Source: Leptolyngbyaceae cyanobacterium JSC-12
Lineage (GTDB): Bacteria; Cyanobacteriota; Cyanobacteriia; Leptolyngbyales; Leptolyngbyaceae
DNA length: 64,000 nt
Reading direction: 5' to 3'
Assembly (NCBI GenBank): GCA_000309945.1
Contig: CM001633.1
Span: 4,877,793-4,941,792, forward strand
Shown here one piece after another: positions 44,704 through 54,543 of the stretch. The notes below the pieces were generated by a model, which searched no databases, was not told the origin of the DNA, and was given only the letters and a program-made list of their open reading frames with translations. The position numbers were made by a program, and so were the translations under genes. Numbering within the stretch: the first letter of the stretch is position 1; the number at the start of each line of letters is the position of its first letter.

Positions 44704-45726
44704 TTGAGTCGGATTGGAGTTGTGGCAATTGGGCGTAATGAAGGGGATCGTCTACGCCGTTGTTTGAAGTCGGTCGTGCAAAGGGTTGCCCAGGTTGTTT
44801 ATGTGGACTCTGGTTCGACAGATGGAAGTGTGGAATTTGCGCGATCGCTTGAGGTAGAAGTTGTGGAACTGGATATATCCATTCCATTCACTGCTGCCCG
44901 TGCTCGCAACGCTGGATTTGAGCGATTAATGGAACTGCATCCACAAATAGACTACGTCCAGTTTGTAGACGGAGATTGTGAAATTGTTGATGGTTGGTTA
45001 GAGCGGGCACAGCAAGAACTCGATACCCGCCCAGAGATTGTGGTTGTATGCGGTCGTCGCAGAGAGCGGTTTCCAGAAGCCACACTTTACAATCGCCTTT
45101 GCGATATTGAATGGAATACTCCCGTTGGAGAGACAAAAGCCTGTGGTGGCGATGCCATGATGCGTGTATCTGCACTGCGAGCCGTCAACGGATACAATGC
45201 CACTTTGATTGCAGGCGAAGAACCTGAACTGTGTGTGCGGTTGCGGCAGAATGGTGGCAAAATTTTTCGCCTTGATGCCGAAATGACCTTACACGATGCC
45301 GAAATGACTCGATTCAGTCAGTGGTGGAAGCGGTCAGTTCGTGCGGGATATGCCTACGCTGAAGGAGCTTGGCTCCACGGTGCTCCACCTGAACGACATT
45401 GGGTTAAAGAAACACGTAGCATTCGACTCTGGGGCTTGTTGATCCCAGCAGTGGCTCTATTCTCAGCTTTACCTAGCAAAGGACTGAGCCTGATATTACT
45501 GGCAGCATATCCTTTGATGGCATATCGAATCTATCAATATGCTTGTCAGGCTGGACTAGCTCCGCGCGATGCGTGGTTATTTGGCGCGGCTTGCATGTTG
45601 GCAAAGCTCCCCCAAGCTCAAGGACAACTCAGATTTTATTGGGGCAAACTGCTAAAGCAACCTTCCAAACTCATCGAGTACAATACGCCGTCACAAGCGA
45701 ATTTTGCTGCTAAAGATTTATCGTAG
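44704..45726 (+). CDS. Family 2 glycosyltransferase
   Basis: A 340-residue GT-A enzyme starting SRIGVVAIGRNEGDRLRRCL. The donor-binding region has VVYVDSGSTDGSVEFARSL, and the metal-binding acidic motif is FVDGDCEIVDG. The acceptor region is AGEEPELCVRLRQNGG, and a C-terminal hydrophobic helix (SLILLAAYPLMAYRIYQYA) suggests membrane association. Start is TTG 44704 directly behind a near-perfect AGGAGGT at 44692-44698. No ATG lies in frame nearby. It is the first gene of the polysaccharide region. Confidence 0.9.
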   Translation: MSRIGVVAIGRNEGDRLRRCLKSVVQRVAQVVYVDSGSTDGSVEFARSLEVEVVELDISIPFTAARARNAGFERLMELHPQIDYVQFVDGDCEIVDGWLERAQQELDTRPEIVVVCGRRRERFPEATLYNRLCDIEWNTPVGETKACGGDAMMRVSALRAVNGYNATLIAGEEPELCVRLRQNGGKIFRLDAEMTLHDAEMTRFSQWWKRSVRAGYAYAEGAWLHGAPPERHWVKETRSIRLWGLLIPAVALFSALPSKGLSLILLAAYPLMAYRIYQYACQAGLAPRDAWLFGAACMLAKLPQAQGQLRFYWGKLLKQPSKLIEYNTPSQANFAAKDLS

Positions 45727-46030
45727 AAGACAATTTAATGTTTTTTGTGTAAAGCGCTGAAAAGGATTCGTGGAAGTATCTGAAATCAGGGTGTAATGTT
45801 TTGATACCCGTGATTTTGGTGAGTATCGTTTAATACTTTCTTCTACGGTTGAAACACAATTACCTAATTCAAAAGAACTATCCAGTGAATAATTAATAAT
45901 TTAATAGATTGCTGGTTGGTTTACTGCATTGGTTAACTGTTTCAATAGTTGCGAAGTTTTGGTAAGCCGAATGGGCACTATACATTAAAGGCAACTTCTA
46001 GCCCATGAGTTTATAGGAAATTTGGGTGAA
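45727..46030. other. Intergenic region
   Basis: AT-rich spacer between two glycosyltransferase genes; no gene or hairpin stands out. It likely holds the promoter of the fused transferase gene. Confidence 0.4.
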
Positions 46031-47668
46031 ATGGCTAATTATTCCTTGGGTTCAATTCTGTTGCGTGAAGGCTTAATTACTGAGAGCCAGCTAAACTCTG
46101 CCTTAGAAAAACAATTTCAACAAGTTGAAACGGTTGGTTGGCAGTTGCTTGGAGATATTCTCGTAGACGCAGGCGCAATTAGTAGAACAGAATTACAAGG
46201 CGCACTGGATAGACAAGCGAAACTTTATGACTTGCAGTTTTTTAATGCTGCTCCCCACCCTTCAACAATTAGTTTGAGAAAACGTTTCATTGATATCGCT
46301 GGCGCGATCGCAGGGTTAAGCCTGACGGCAATTGTTCTACCGTTGGTTGCGATCGCCATTTATATCAATTCCCCAGGCCCCGTTTTTGTAGCCCAACCAC
46401 GAGTTGGTTTACGCGGCAAACATTTTCTCCTCTGGCGGTTTCGTACCACAACTCCCAATGCAGAAGCTTTAAGACTACACGTTGCCCATAAGAAAGGGCA
46501 TAAGCTGTTTAATCCAATTGATGAACCTGGTATTACATTTGTCGGCAAGATCTTGCGTCGGTTTTATTTGGATGAACTTCCGCAGTTTTTCAACGTTTTA
46601 ATGGGTGATATGAGCCTGGTTGGAACCCGCCCTCCCACTCTCGATGAAGTTAAACTCTATTCCACAAGCGATTGGCAACGGTTAGTTGTAAAACCTGGCA
46701 TTACAGGGCAGTGGCAAATCAGCCACCGAAAATATCGTATGAGTTTTGAAGAAGTATTAAAAATTGACTTTTCCTATATTGATGGGTGGAGCCAACGGCA
46801 AGACCTTAAGATTCTAATTAAAACAGTCCTTCATGTGCTGTTAAGCCCGGTGCGTGCTTTCTATCCGCGATCAACCGCTCCCGCTTATAGCGACTACGTT
46901 AATATTCTCAATGTTTCACTTGATAATGTCTCTGCTATGCAGTTGTTAGAACGGTTGCAGCAGGGAGTTGTTTTCACTCCAAATGTGGATCATTTAATGA
47001 AGCTACAAAAAGATCCTGAGTTTTTTAAGACCTATTTGAATGCAGATTATCGAGTATGTGATAGTCAAATTCTAATGTACGCTGCCCGGTTTCTCGGCAC
47101 CCCCTTAAAAGAAAAAATTTCAGGTTCGGATCTTTTCCCAACGTTTTGTCGATTTCACCGAAACAATGAGGAAATTACTATTTTTCTTTTAGGAGGTGCT
47201 GAAGGGGTGGCTGATCGCGCCAGAACCAAAATAAATAGCAAAATTGGTCGAGAAATTATTGTTGGTGCGCATTCTCCCTCCTTTGGTTTTGAGAAAAATC
47301 AGCAGGAATGTTTAGAAATCATCGAAATGGTAAACCAATCTCGGGCAACGGTTCTTGCTGTAGGGGTTGGAGCACCAAAACAAGAAAAATGGATCGACAA
47401 ATACAAGCATCAATTTACCCACGTCAAAATCTTTTTTGCCGTAGGTGCCACTATTGATTTTGAAGCTGGAACAGTGAAGCGGGCACCTGTTTGGATGAGC
47501 AAATTGGGAATTGAATGGCTTTACCGCATCTATGCGGATCCAAAGCGTCTATGGAAGCGTTATCTGGTAGAGGATCTGCCTTTCTTCTGGTTACTCTTGA
47601 GGCAAAAGTTAGGCAGATACAATCCTCCCCCCTTTGGTTCTTGCGAAGATTTCTTGACACATAAGTAG
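46031..47668 (+). CDS. Three-domain fusion: MshEN-like + phosphoglycosyl transferase + WecG/TagA glycosyltransferase
   Basis: 545 residues. Residues ~1-75 resemble the MshEN (type II secretion ATPase N-terminal) module: LGSILLREGLITESQLNSAL and LGDILVDAGAISRTELQGAL, two copies. Residues ~85-280 are a monotopic phosphoglycosyl transferase: hydrophobic anchor IAGAIAGLSLTAIVLPLVAI, SPGPVFVAQPRVGLRGK, and RRFYLDELPQFFNVLMGDMS with the catalytic Asp-Glu pair, then LVGTRPPT and KPGITGQWQ. Residues ~290-545 are a WecG/TagA/CpsF glycosyltransferase: VVFTPNVDHLMKL and GVGAPKQEKWIDKY, VGATIDFEAGTVKRAP. It could make the lipid-linked first sugar and add the second. Two starts are possible: ATG 46031 or TTG 46022; ATG is chosen. 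Confidence 0.85.
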   Translation: MANYSLGSILLREGLITESQLNSALEKQFQQVETVGWQLLGDILVDAGAISRTELQGALDRQAKLYDLQFFNAAPHPSTISLRKRFIDIAGAIAGLSLTAIVLPLVAIAIYINSPGPVFVAQPRVGLRGKHFLLWRFRTTTPNAEALRLHVAHKKGHKLFNPIDEPGITFVGKILRRFYLDELPQFFNVLMGDMSLVGTRPPTLDEVKLYSTSDWQRLVVKPGITGQWQISHRKYRMSFEEVLKIDFSYIDGWSQRQDLKILIKTVLHVLLSPVRAFYPRSTAPAYSDYVNILNVSLDNVSAMQLLERLQQGVVFTPNVDHLMKLQKDPEFFKTYLNADYRVCDSQILMYAARFLGTPLKEKISGSDLFPTFCRFHRNNEEITIFLLGGAEGVADRARTKINSKIGREIIVGAHSPSFGFEKNQQECLEIIEMVNQSRATVLAVGVGAPKQEKWIDKYKHQFTHVKIFFAVGATIDFEAGTVKRAPVWMSKLGIEWLYRIYADPKRLWKRYLVEDLPFFWLLLRQKLGRYNPPPFGSCEDFLTHK

Positions 47669-47681
47669 TGCAAGTATGGTG

Positions 47682-48137
47682 TTAAGATTTGCTCTTCCTG
47701 GTTGCTTGCTCAAAACTGTGGTAAGCACGTTTATATTGACCTAACCTTTGTAAGGCAACCCCTTGAAACAACCAGGCTTCATGGTTGTCGGGGTTTATCG
47801 CAAGCGCACGATCGCAACTTTCTAGTGCTTCCTGGCTTCGATTCAAATAAAGCAGTACAACTCCCCGAAAGACCCAGGCAGCGCAGTCATTAGGTTCCAG
47901 TTCCAGGCAGCGCTCAAAGCTGGCTAGGGCGTCCTGGTAATGTCCGAGATTTGCCAGGGCGTCTCCCTGATGATACCAAGTCAAGGAATTGTTGGAATTC
48001 AGGTGAATTGCACGGTCATAAGCAGTCAGTGCTCGCTCGTAAAAACCATCTTCTGCCCAGCTCAGTCCTTGATTAAACCAAAAATCTGCAGTCTTTGAAT
48101 CAAACTCTGTAGAAGCTTTTGCAGCACGTGAGTGCAT
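47682..48137 (-). CDS. TPR protein
   Basis: A 151-residue protein built from about three tetratricopeptide repeats (WFNQGLSWAEDGFYERALTA, WYHQGDALANLGHYQDALAS, AWVFRGVVLLYLNRSQEALE, AWLFQGVALQRLGQYKRAYH). TPRs mediate protein-protein contacts. No signal peptide. It converges with the fused transferase gene, 13 bp away. Partner unknown. Confidence 0.85.
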   Translation of the reverse strand: MHSRAAKASTEFDSKTADFWFNQGLSWAEDGFYERALTAYDRAIHLNSNNSLTWYHQGDALANLGHYQDALASFERCLELEPNDCAAWVFRGVVLLYLNRSQEALESCDRALAINPDNHEAWLFQGVALQRLGQYKRAYHSFEQATRKSKS

Positions 48138-48416
48138 ATCAATGTCCTATTAACTTGGCGTCAACCACTTACTCAGGTGTTAGTGACAATATTAGGGCAA
48201 CTATCAACTGGTAGAGCCACCTTAATGACATTCTGCACATCCTTGCGTGCAACAGATATGCCCCAAAGATGTCATTCTCTGTCAAAACAGCTAGCCGATT
48301 TTAACAGGCGGCTCAATCAATTGCGATAAAATTGTAAACTTACGTCAAATTCCTACTGGTGTGCTGTGACATAAACCCTATGAAACGGCAAAGGCATGAA
48401 CGATTGGGCAATGAAC

Positions 48417-49481
48417 ATGAGTAAGCAGATTATTGGGCTTTTGTTTGGTGGACGTTCTGGAGAGCATGAGGTGTCAATTTCCTCTGCTCGCGCGATCGCC
48501 AAAGCGCTAACAGATGAACACAACCAGGCGAAATACAAGCTATTACCAATTTACATCCAGAAAAATGGAGCTTGGTGCGGAGCCGAACTGGCACAACAGG
48601 TTTTGCTATCAGGAATTCCACTTGCAACCGAAGATTCATCGCTGAATGGTTTATCTGACCAGCGTTGGCAATTTCCTCAAGAAGCGAGTGATGTTGATGT
48701 TTGGTTTCCCATATTACATGGTCCCAACGGGGAGGATGGGACTGTTCAAGGTTTACTGAAGTTAATGCAAGTCCCCTTTGTGGGATCAGGTGTCTTAGGC
48801 TCAGCAATTGGCATGGATAAAATTGCTATGAAGCAAGTGTTTGCTCAAGCAGGGTTACCCCAGGTGAAGTACGTTACCGTAACACGATCGCAAATTTGGT
48901 CAAATCCCTGTGTATATTCCAAACTTTGTGATGATGTTGAGGCAGCCCTTGGTTACCCGTGTTTTGTAAAACCTGCAAACTTAGGGTCATCCGTTGGCAT
49001 TTCAAAAGTGCGGAACCGGTCTCAGTTAGAAACTGCCTTAGACAGTGCTGCTAGCTACGATCGCCGCATTATTGTGGAAGCCGGCGTGACAGCACGGGAA
49101 GTGGAATGTGCTGTGTTAGGGAACGATCAGCCTAAAGCATCCCTTATTGGAGAAATCACTTACCAGAGCGATTTTTATGACTACGAGACAAAATATACCC
49201 AGGGGAAGGCAAATCTTATGATTCCGGCAAATTTACCCGACGCGATCGCTGAGCAAATCCGCGAGATGGCAATTCAGGCGTTTATGGCAGTCGATGGGGC
49301 TGGACTGGCACGAGTCGATTTTTTCTACGTGGAAGCAACCCAAGAGGTGTTAATTAACGAAATCAATACACTGCCAGGATTTACAGCAACAAGTATGTAC
49401 CCCCAACTGTGGGAAGCCAGCGGAGTTTCCTTCCCTACTCTTGTTGATCAATTGATTCAACTGGCGCTTGAAAGACAGTAA
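48417..49481 (+). CDS. ddl: D-alanine--D-alanine ligase
   Basis: A 354-residue ATP-grasp ligase that makes D-Ala-D-Ala for peptidoglycan. Motifs: [81 protein letters not shown] and [16 protein letters not shown] (metal- and product-binding). Upstream in-frame ATGs at 48396 and 48411 exist; ATG 48417 gives the usual [12 protein letters not shown] start, but no Shine-Dalgarno decides it. It is inserted between polysaccharide genes and is likely transcribed alone. Confidence 0.95.
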   Translation: MSKQIIGLLFGGRSGEHEVSISSARAIAKALTDEHNQAKYKLLPIYIQKNGAWCGAELAQQVLLSGIPLATEDSSLNGLSDQRWQFPQEASDVDVWFPILHGPNGEDGTVQGLLKLMQVPFVGSGVLGSAIGMDKIAMKQVFAQAGLPQVKYVTVTRSQIWSNPCVYSKLCDDVEAALGYPCFVKPANLGSSVGISKVRNRSQLETALDSAASYDRRIIVEAGVTAREVECAVLGNDQPKASLIGEITYQSDFYDYETKYTQGKANLMIPANLPDAIAEQIREMAIQAFMAVDGAGLARVDFFYVEATQEVLINEINTLPGFTATSMYPQLWEASGVSFPTLVDQLIQLALERQ

Positions 49482-50007
49482 ATTTTTTAGGTGTGTTTGG
49501 TATCTTGCTCTATAAACTTTTTGAGAGTATTGCAGATTATAGATACTCTGTTAGTTCTGTTTCAATTTGGGCACTTTAAAGACAGGTTTATCAGGCTGGG
49601 GGCTTTTCAGTTTTCTTGTAATAATTGTTGCTTAAATGAACTTGTCTTACTGAGAAGTCACCAGTTGTATCCAACATAGGTTGGTTATTGTTGAAGATAG
49701 TCCTGCAAGTTTAAATACATTAAATTTCACTGTATTTACTGATGGTATATACGCCAAAACCTTAACCGATTTAGATTCTTAGAAGGATATTTAATTTAAT
49801 TCCTAGATAGAGTGTGATTTTTTTTACTCAATATGTTTTCTGAAAATTTATTTTTTCGTGAAGCTCCGATTGACAACTTTGGTTCTCAACCGCTTTAAAG
49901 CTATAACGCTTACAGCGATCGCTATTGTGCGGATTGGAGAAATCCGAGAATGAAACCTGTAAGATGCTTGAACAGTTGCTATCTCTCGACCTTATAAGGA
50001 AGTTCAA
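49482..50007. other. Intergenic region before rfbC
   Basis: Over 500 bp of AT-rich DNA with no supported gene. It contains one HIP1-like site (GCGATCGC at about 49916) and a good AAGGAAG just before rfbC. It marks the start of the rhamnose transcription unit. Confidence 0.45.
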
Positions 50008-50553
50008 ATGAATATCTTGCCCACAGAGATTCCGGATGTTCTGATCATTGAACCACGAGTTTTTCAAGATGACCGGGGCTTTTTCCTGGAAAGCTACAAT
50101 GAGCGAGCTTTTGCTGAAAAGGCAGGAATTACAGATCGGTTTGTTCAAGACAATCATTCCCGGTCAACTCAACACGTCCTCAGAGGTTTGCATTACCAGA
50201 TAGAGCAGGCTCAAGGAAAACTTGTCCGTGCAATTGTGGGTTCAATTTTTGACGTGGCAGTGGATCTTCGCAAGCAATCACCAACATTTGGACAATGGGT
50301 TAGTTGCTTGTTGACTGCTGAGAATAAGCGGATGTTTTGGGTGCCACCCGGTTTCGCCCATGGTTTTTTAGTCGTTTCAGAGGTTGCAGAGGTGCTTTAT
50401 AAGGCGACTGATTTCTATGCTCCTCAGCACGAACGATGCGTTTTATGGAACGACCCAGATTTGGCGATCGCCTGGCCCCTGTCGGCTGAACCCATCCTTT
50501 CTGCTAAAGACCAGGCAGGCAAATCATTAGAACTTGCAGACGTATATCTCTAA
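50008..50553 (+). CDS. rfbC: dTDP-4-dehydrorhamnose 3,5-epimerase
   Basis: A 181-residue cupin enzyme, normal RmlC length. Motifs: VLIIEPRVFQDDRGFFLESY, VQDNHSRSTQHVLRGLHYQ (catalytic His in the LRGLHYQ motif), VRAIVGSIFDVAVDLRKQSP and FWVPPGFAHGFLVVSE. It inverts C3 and C5 of dTDP-4-keto-6-deoxyglucose. Start ATG 50008 follows AAGGAAG. rfbA starts 23 bp downstream, so the two form an operon. Confidence 0.96.
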   Translation: MNILPTEIPDVLIIEPRVFQDDRGFFLESYNERAFAEKAGITDRFVQDNHSRSTQHVLRGLHYQIEQAQGKLVRAIVGSIFDVAVDLRKQSPTFGQWVSCLLTAENKRMFWVPPGFAHGFLVVSEVAEVLYKATDFYAPQHERCVLWNDPDLAIAWPLSAEPILSAKDQAGKSLELADVYL

Positions 50554-50576
50554 AATCCACCTATCCCTAACACACC

Positions 50577-51650
50577 ATGAAAGCAATCATTTTAAGCGGC
50601 GGTAAAGGCACACGTTTACGCCCTTTAACTTATACGGGTGCAAAGCAACTCGTGCCTGTAGCCAACAAGCCTATTCTCTGGTATGGTATCGAATCGATTG
50701 TAAGAGCTGGTGTTACAGACATCGGCATTATCATCAGTCCTGAAACTGGAGAAGAGGTTAAGGCAAAAACTGGAAACGGTGAGCAGTTTGGTGCAAACAT
50801 CACCTACATCTTGCAAGATCAACCTGCCGGTTTGGCTCATGCGGTTAAGGTTGCCCGTCCTTTTCTGGGTGATTCACCATTCGTGATGTACCTGGGAGAT
50901 AACCTGATTCAAAATGAACTCGGGCAATTCATAACAAACTTCAAAGAGCAGCACATGGATGCTCTAATCATGTTGCGTCCAGTTGCTAACCCAACAGCAT
51001 TCGGTGTCGCAGAAGTGGACGCTCAAGGGCGAGTGCTCCACCTGGTTGAAAAGCCCAAAGTTCCACCATCTAATTTGGCTTTGGTTGGTATCTATTTCTT
51101 TGCGAATACTATTCATGAGGCAATTGATCGAATCCAGCCTTCTGCACGTGGAGAACTTGAAATTACGGATGCAATTCAGAATTTGATCGACCACCAAAAG
51201 CATGTGGAAGCTCGGCAGATTGAGGGATGGTGGCTTGATACTGGGAAGAAAGACGATTTGCTAGAAGCGAACCAAATTGTTCTTGATACCTGTTTGCAGT
51301 CTGCCATTTGGGGTGAAGTGGATGCTCACAGTCAAATATCAGGACGGGTTCAAGTTGGGGAGGGAACCAAACTGAGCAACTGCACGATACGTGGTCCCGT
51401 TATCATCGGTAAAAACTGCCATTTAGAAAATTGCTTTATTGGTCCCTACAGTAGCGTTGCAGATGAGGTTACCTTAATTGATGCTGATTTAGAGCATAGT
51501 GTAATTCTTCGTGGTGCGAAAGTTGTTGGGATTCAACAACGAATTGTTGATAGTGTTGTTGGGCAACGAGCACAACTGAAACTGGCTCCCCAACGCCCTA
51601 AAGCTCTACGTTTCATGATTGGGGATGATTCGCAAATTGAACTGGCTTAG
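50577..51650 (+). CDS. rfbA: Glucose-1-phosphate thymidylyltransferase (long form)
   Basis: A 357-residue protein of the long RmlA type, with an extended C-terminal beta-helix unlike the short ~290-residue enterobacterial form. N-terminal nucleotidyltransferase motifs: MKAIILSGGKGTRLRPLTYT, KQLVPVANKPILWYGIE, QPAGLAHAV and YLGDNLIQ. The C-terminal part has hexapeptide-like repeats (KLSNCTIRGPVIIGKNCHLE). It makes dTDP-glucose from glucose-1-P and dTTP, the first step to dTDP-rhamnose. Confidence 0.95.
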   Translation: MKAIILSGGKGTRLRPLTYTGAKQLVPVANKPILWYGIESIVRAGVTDIGIIISPETGEEVKAKTGNGEQFGANITYILQDQPAGLAHAVKVARPFLGDSPFVMYLGDNLIQNELGQFITNFKEQHMDALIMLRPVANPTAFGVAEVDAQGRVLHLVEKPKVPPSNLALVGIYFFANTIHEAIDRIQPSARGELEITDAIQNLIDHQKHVEARQIEGWWLDTGKKDDLLEANQIVLDTCLQSAIWGEVDAHSQISGRVQVGEGTKLSNCTIRGPVIIGKNCHLENCFIGPYSSVADEVTLIDADLEHSVILRGAKVVGIQQRIVDSVVGQRAQLKLAPQRPKALRFMIGDDSQIELA

Positions 51651-51942
51651 TCAGGTAACCACTTTTAGTCAAGAAATTTCTAAAGTCGCATCAGTTCATA
51701 GAACCATTGCAAGATATTTCTGCGATCGCTTTGCTTCTTTTTTTGGTGGGATTCGTTTTTGCAATGTGTTTCTATGACTGATCGACTTTCTTTTGGCTCC
51801 TGAGGCATGACTTTATAAAAGTTTTATCGATTATTTGTCATGAGATCAGGAAATTGTGGGATTTTCTAACTTGTTTAGGGAATGTTAAGCCCAGGCTAGT
51901 TCAGATTTGTTGCATTGCTTATGAACAAGGCTGGTTGATTAC

Positions 51943-52986
51943 ATGCATTGGACCGTTGCTGCCCCCTTTATTCATAATCCCGATGTTGACGGTGATTGGT
52001 TGATTCCTTACATTCCAGGCGATCGCCATCACTTCAGCATTATTCCTCACAGCGAACCGTTGGCAAACTGGCATAACCAATCCCTGTCTGTAACCAGCTA
52101 TCGCCAATGGCTCAAGTACCTGGATCAGGCGAAAGACGCTGTCCATCAAACCCGAGGAGGTGTTATCACGGTGTTTCCCCAACTTGCCTCTGCAGTTGGA
52201 ATTCATCAACAACTGGCGCGGAAGCAGATTCCAATTGTTGCCTGGTTATTCAATGTTGGTATTTGTTATCCAGGAATACGCCGTCGGCTAGCACAGATTA
52301 GCCTCAAAAATGTTTCGCACTTTGTTGTCCACACTCGTCGAGAGTGCGAAATTTACAGTAAATGGTTGGGGTTTCCTAAAGAGCGATTTGAGTTTATTCC
52401 TTACCAATCTGCAGAAATTCCTGTGATTTATGAAGAAAACGATGTTGAACCCTTTATCGTAGCAATTGGATCCGCTCATCGAGATTTCCCAACATTATTT
52501 AAAGTTGTTGAAAAGTTAAAGCTGCCAACTGTGGTGGCATCTGGACCGCGATCGCTGGCAGGATTAAGCATTCCGTCCCAAGTTCAAACTCCCTTTGGGA
52601 TTGGCAAGAAAGAATGTCTAAGGCTTGCCCAAGAAGCAAGGATTAACGTTATTCCCCTCCGCCCGAATGAATTAGTAACAGCAGCAGGACAGGTAACAAT
52701 TGTTGAAGCCATGCGAATGGGGCGAGCTATCATCGCTACTCGTTGTAATGGGGCAGAAGATTATATTATTCACGGTGAAACAGGATTATTAGTTGAGCCA
52801 GAATCATCTGATGATTTGAGACAAGCGATTGAGATGCTCTGGAACGATGAGGCATTGCGAAATCGCTTAGGACAGGCTGCACGACACTATGCCTCTAAGC
52901 ACTTTTCAGATGAAGCAGTTGGCAGATCTCTGGGTAAAATTCTCGATCACCTGGCAGATTCCTATCCGTATCAAACTCCACCCTAA
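51943..52986 (+). CDS. Glycosyltransferase, GT4-like
   Basis: A 347-residue GT-B enzyme. The C-terminal donor domain shows IVAIGSAHRDFPTLFKVVEK, PFGIGKKECLRLAQEARINV, then VEAMRMGRAIIATRCNGAED and GETGLLVEPESSDDL, the E-x7-E-type signature of GT4. The N-terminus (MHWTVAAPFIHNPDVDGDWL) is not typical of other families. It likely transfers a sugar to a growing repeat unit. No strong ribosome site is seen before ATG 51943. Confidence 0.85.
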   Translation: MHWTVAAPFIHNPDVDGDWLIPYIPGDRHHFSIIPHSEPLANWHNQSLSVTSYRQWLKYLDQAKDAVHQTRGGVITVFPQLASAVGIHQQLARKQIPIVAWLFNVGICYPGIRRRLAQISLKNVSHFVVHTRRECEIYSKWLGFPKERFEFIPYQSAEIPVIYEENDVEPFIVAIGSAHRDFPTLFKVVEKLKLPTVVASGPRSLAGLSIPSQVQTPFGIGKKECLRLAQEARINVIPLRPNELVTAAGQVTIVEAMRMGRAIIATRCNGAEDYIIHGETGLLVEPESSDDLRQAIEMLWNDEALRNRLGQAARHYASKHFSDEAVGRSLGKILDHLADSYPYQTPP

Positions 52987-53131
52987 ATGGGTAGGGTAGA
53001 GAGTTTTAATGTTTGAAAGACATGTCAAATTAAAAGCCTCACGACAATTAAGAGCTTACTTTCCTGCACTATTACTAAGTTAAGCATTTGAGCTTACTTG
53101 ATCTGACAAAGATACAGCTAGGAGCACTTGA

Positions 53132-54442
53132 ATGAGCGTGGTCAACTTAAAAGTTTTGATGATTGCCGAGCATTGCAACCCAGATTGGGCATCTGTACCT
53201 CTAGTTGCCTACAATTTTTACCACGAAATTAGTCAAATTGCTGACGTTACACTTGTAACCCATGGAAGAAATCGAGAAGGGTTTGAGCGGCATAATGTTC
53301 ATGCCAATATTACTTACATTGATGAAAGTTCGCTAGCCCAAAAATATCATCAGTTAATTAGTAATTTAATTGAAAAGGGACGAGCGAATTGGCCGTTATA
53401 CCTGGCGTTGTCGTATCCTATCTATGCAGAATTTAATCAAAAAGTTTATAACCTTTTCAGTAAAGAAGTTAGAGCCGGTAAATATGACATTGTGCATGCA
53501 ATTACTCCAGTCATGCCACGTTATCCAGTTTCAATGATTAGAGCATGTGAGCAAACTCCATTACTGCTAGGACCTGTAAACGGAGGAGTACCTTTTCCAG
53601 AGGGTTTTCAGGAGACAGCGAAGAAAGAAAAAGCTTTTTGGAATTTTTTGAAGCCATTTGGTCGTTATTTGTTACCAGGGTATGTGGAGACCTATAAAAA
53701 GGCGGATCGAATTCTATCAGGTTCAACATACACTCTAAATATGTTGAAGCAACTGTTTGCAATTGAAGATGATAGAATCGAGCTTTTTTTTGAGAATGGG
53801 ATTTCAAAGAACTTTTTCAAACCAGTTGATAGGAACTCAAGCACTGACAAGGTGGAACTCCTGTTTGTGGGTCGGCTTGTGCCCTATAAGGGGGCTGATT
53901 TAGTCATAGAAGCGGTTGGTCAACTGAATCCAGCTTTGCAACAAAGGATTTCTCTCACCATTGTGGGAGATGGTTCCGAAAGAGGCGAATTAGAAAACCG
54001 TGTTGCTGAACTTGATCTACAAGAAACTGTGAAGTTTGTGGGTTGGGTGAAGCAACAGGAGACTTATGAGTATTACAGTAAGTCTGATATCTTTTGTTTT
54101 CCGTCTGTGCGGGAATTTGGTGGGGCTGTGGTGATGGAGGCGATGGCATGTGGGCTGCCTTGTATCGTAGTCAACAATGGTGGCATCGCTGAATATGTTA
54201 CTGAAGAGACAGGGTTCAAGATTGAGCCTGTTTCGAGAGAGTTTGTCATTCAAGAAATGGCAGGTAAAATTCAACAACTGGTTGAAGATCAGGGGTTGCG
54301 ATCGCAAATGTCCCAGAAAGCGGTTGAACGAGCTAAGGAATTTGAATGGAGCGTGAAGGCAAAGCAAATTGTTGAAATCTATACTGAACTTTTAGTACAG
54401 AAACAGCTTCAAGTCAGATCCAAAGTTTCTTTAAGTGTTTAA
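53132..54442 (+). CDS. Glycosyltransferase, GT4 family
   Basis: A 436-residue GT-B enzyme starting VNLKVLMIAEHCNPDWASVP. The C-terminal domain has LLFVGRLVPYKGADLVIEAV, TIVGDGSERGELENRVAELD, FVGWVKQQETYEYYSKSDIF, and CFPSVREFGGAVVMEAMACG followed by a conserved GxEx pattern and NNGGIAEYVTEETGF. Start ATG 53132 follows AGGAG. It sits between two genes of the rhamnose/polysaccharide set. Confidence 0.92.
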   Translation: MSVVNLKVLMIAEHCNPDWASVPLVAYNFYHEISQIADVTLVTHGRNREGFERHNVHANITYIDESSLAQKYHQLISNLIEKGRANWPLYLALSYPIYAEFNQKVYNLFSKEVRAGKYDIVHAITPVMPRYPVSMIRACEQTPLLLGPVNGGVPFPEGFQETAKKEKAFWNFLKPFGRYLLPGYVETYKKADRILSGSTYTLNMLKQLFAIEDDRIELFFENGISKNFFKPVDRNSSTDKVELLFVGRLVPYKGADLVIEAVGQLNPALQQRISLTIVGDGSERGELENRVAELDLQETVKFVGWVKQQETYEYYSKSDIFCFPSVREFGGAVVMEAMACGLPCIVVNNGGIAEYVTEETGFKIEPVSREFVIQEMAGKIQQLVEDQGLRSQMSQKAVERAKEFEWSVKAKQIVEIYTELLVQKQLQVRSKVSLSV

Positions 54443-54543
54443 GTCTTCAAAATATTGAAGTTAGCTGAGTTCGCTCTGTTTAAGTAATTCATTATATAAG
54501 CTATCCGTCTTCAACTGTTATTGAGAGCTAAAGTAGGTAAACA

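Noticed and set aside
49491-49679. 62-codon plus-strand frame after ddl
   Set aside because: AT-rich spacer composition and no supporting signal.
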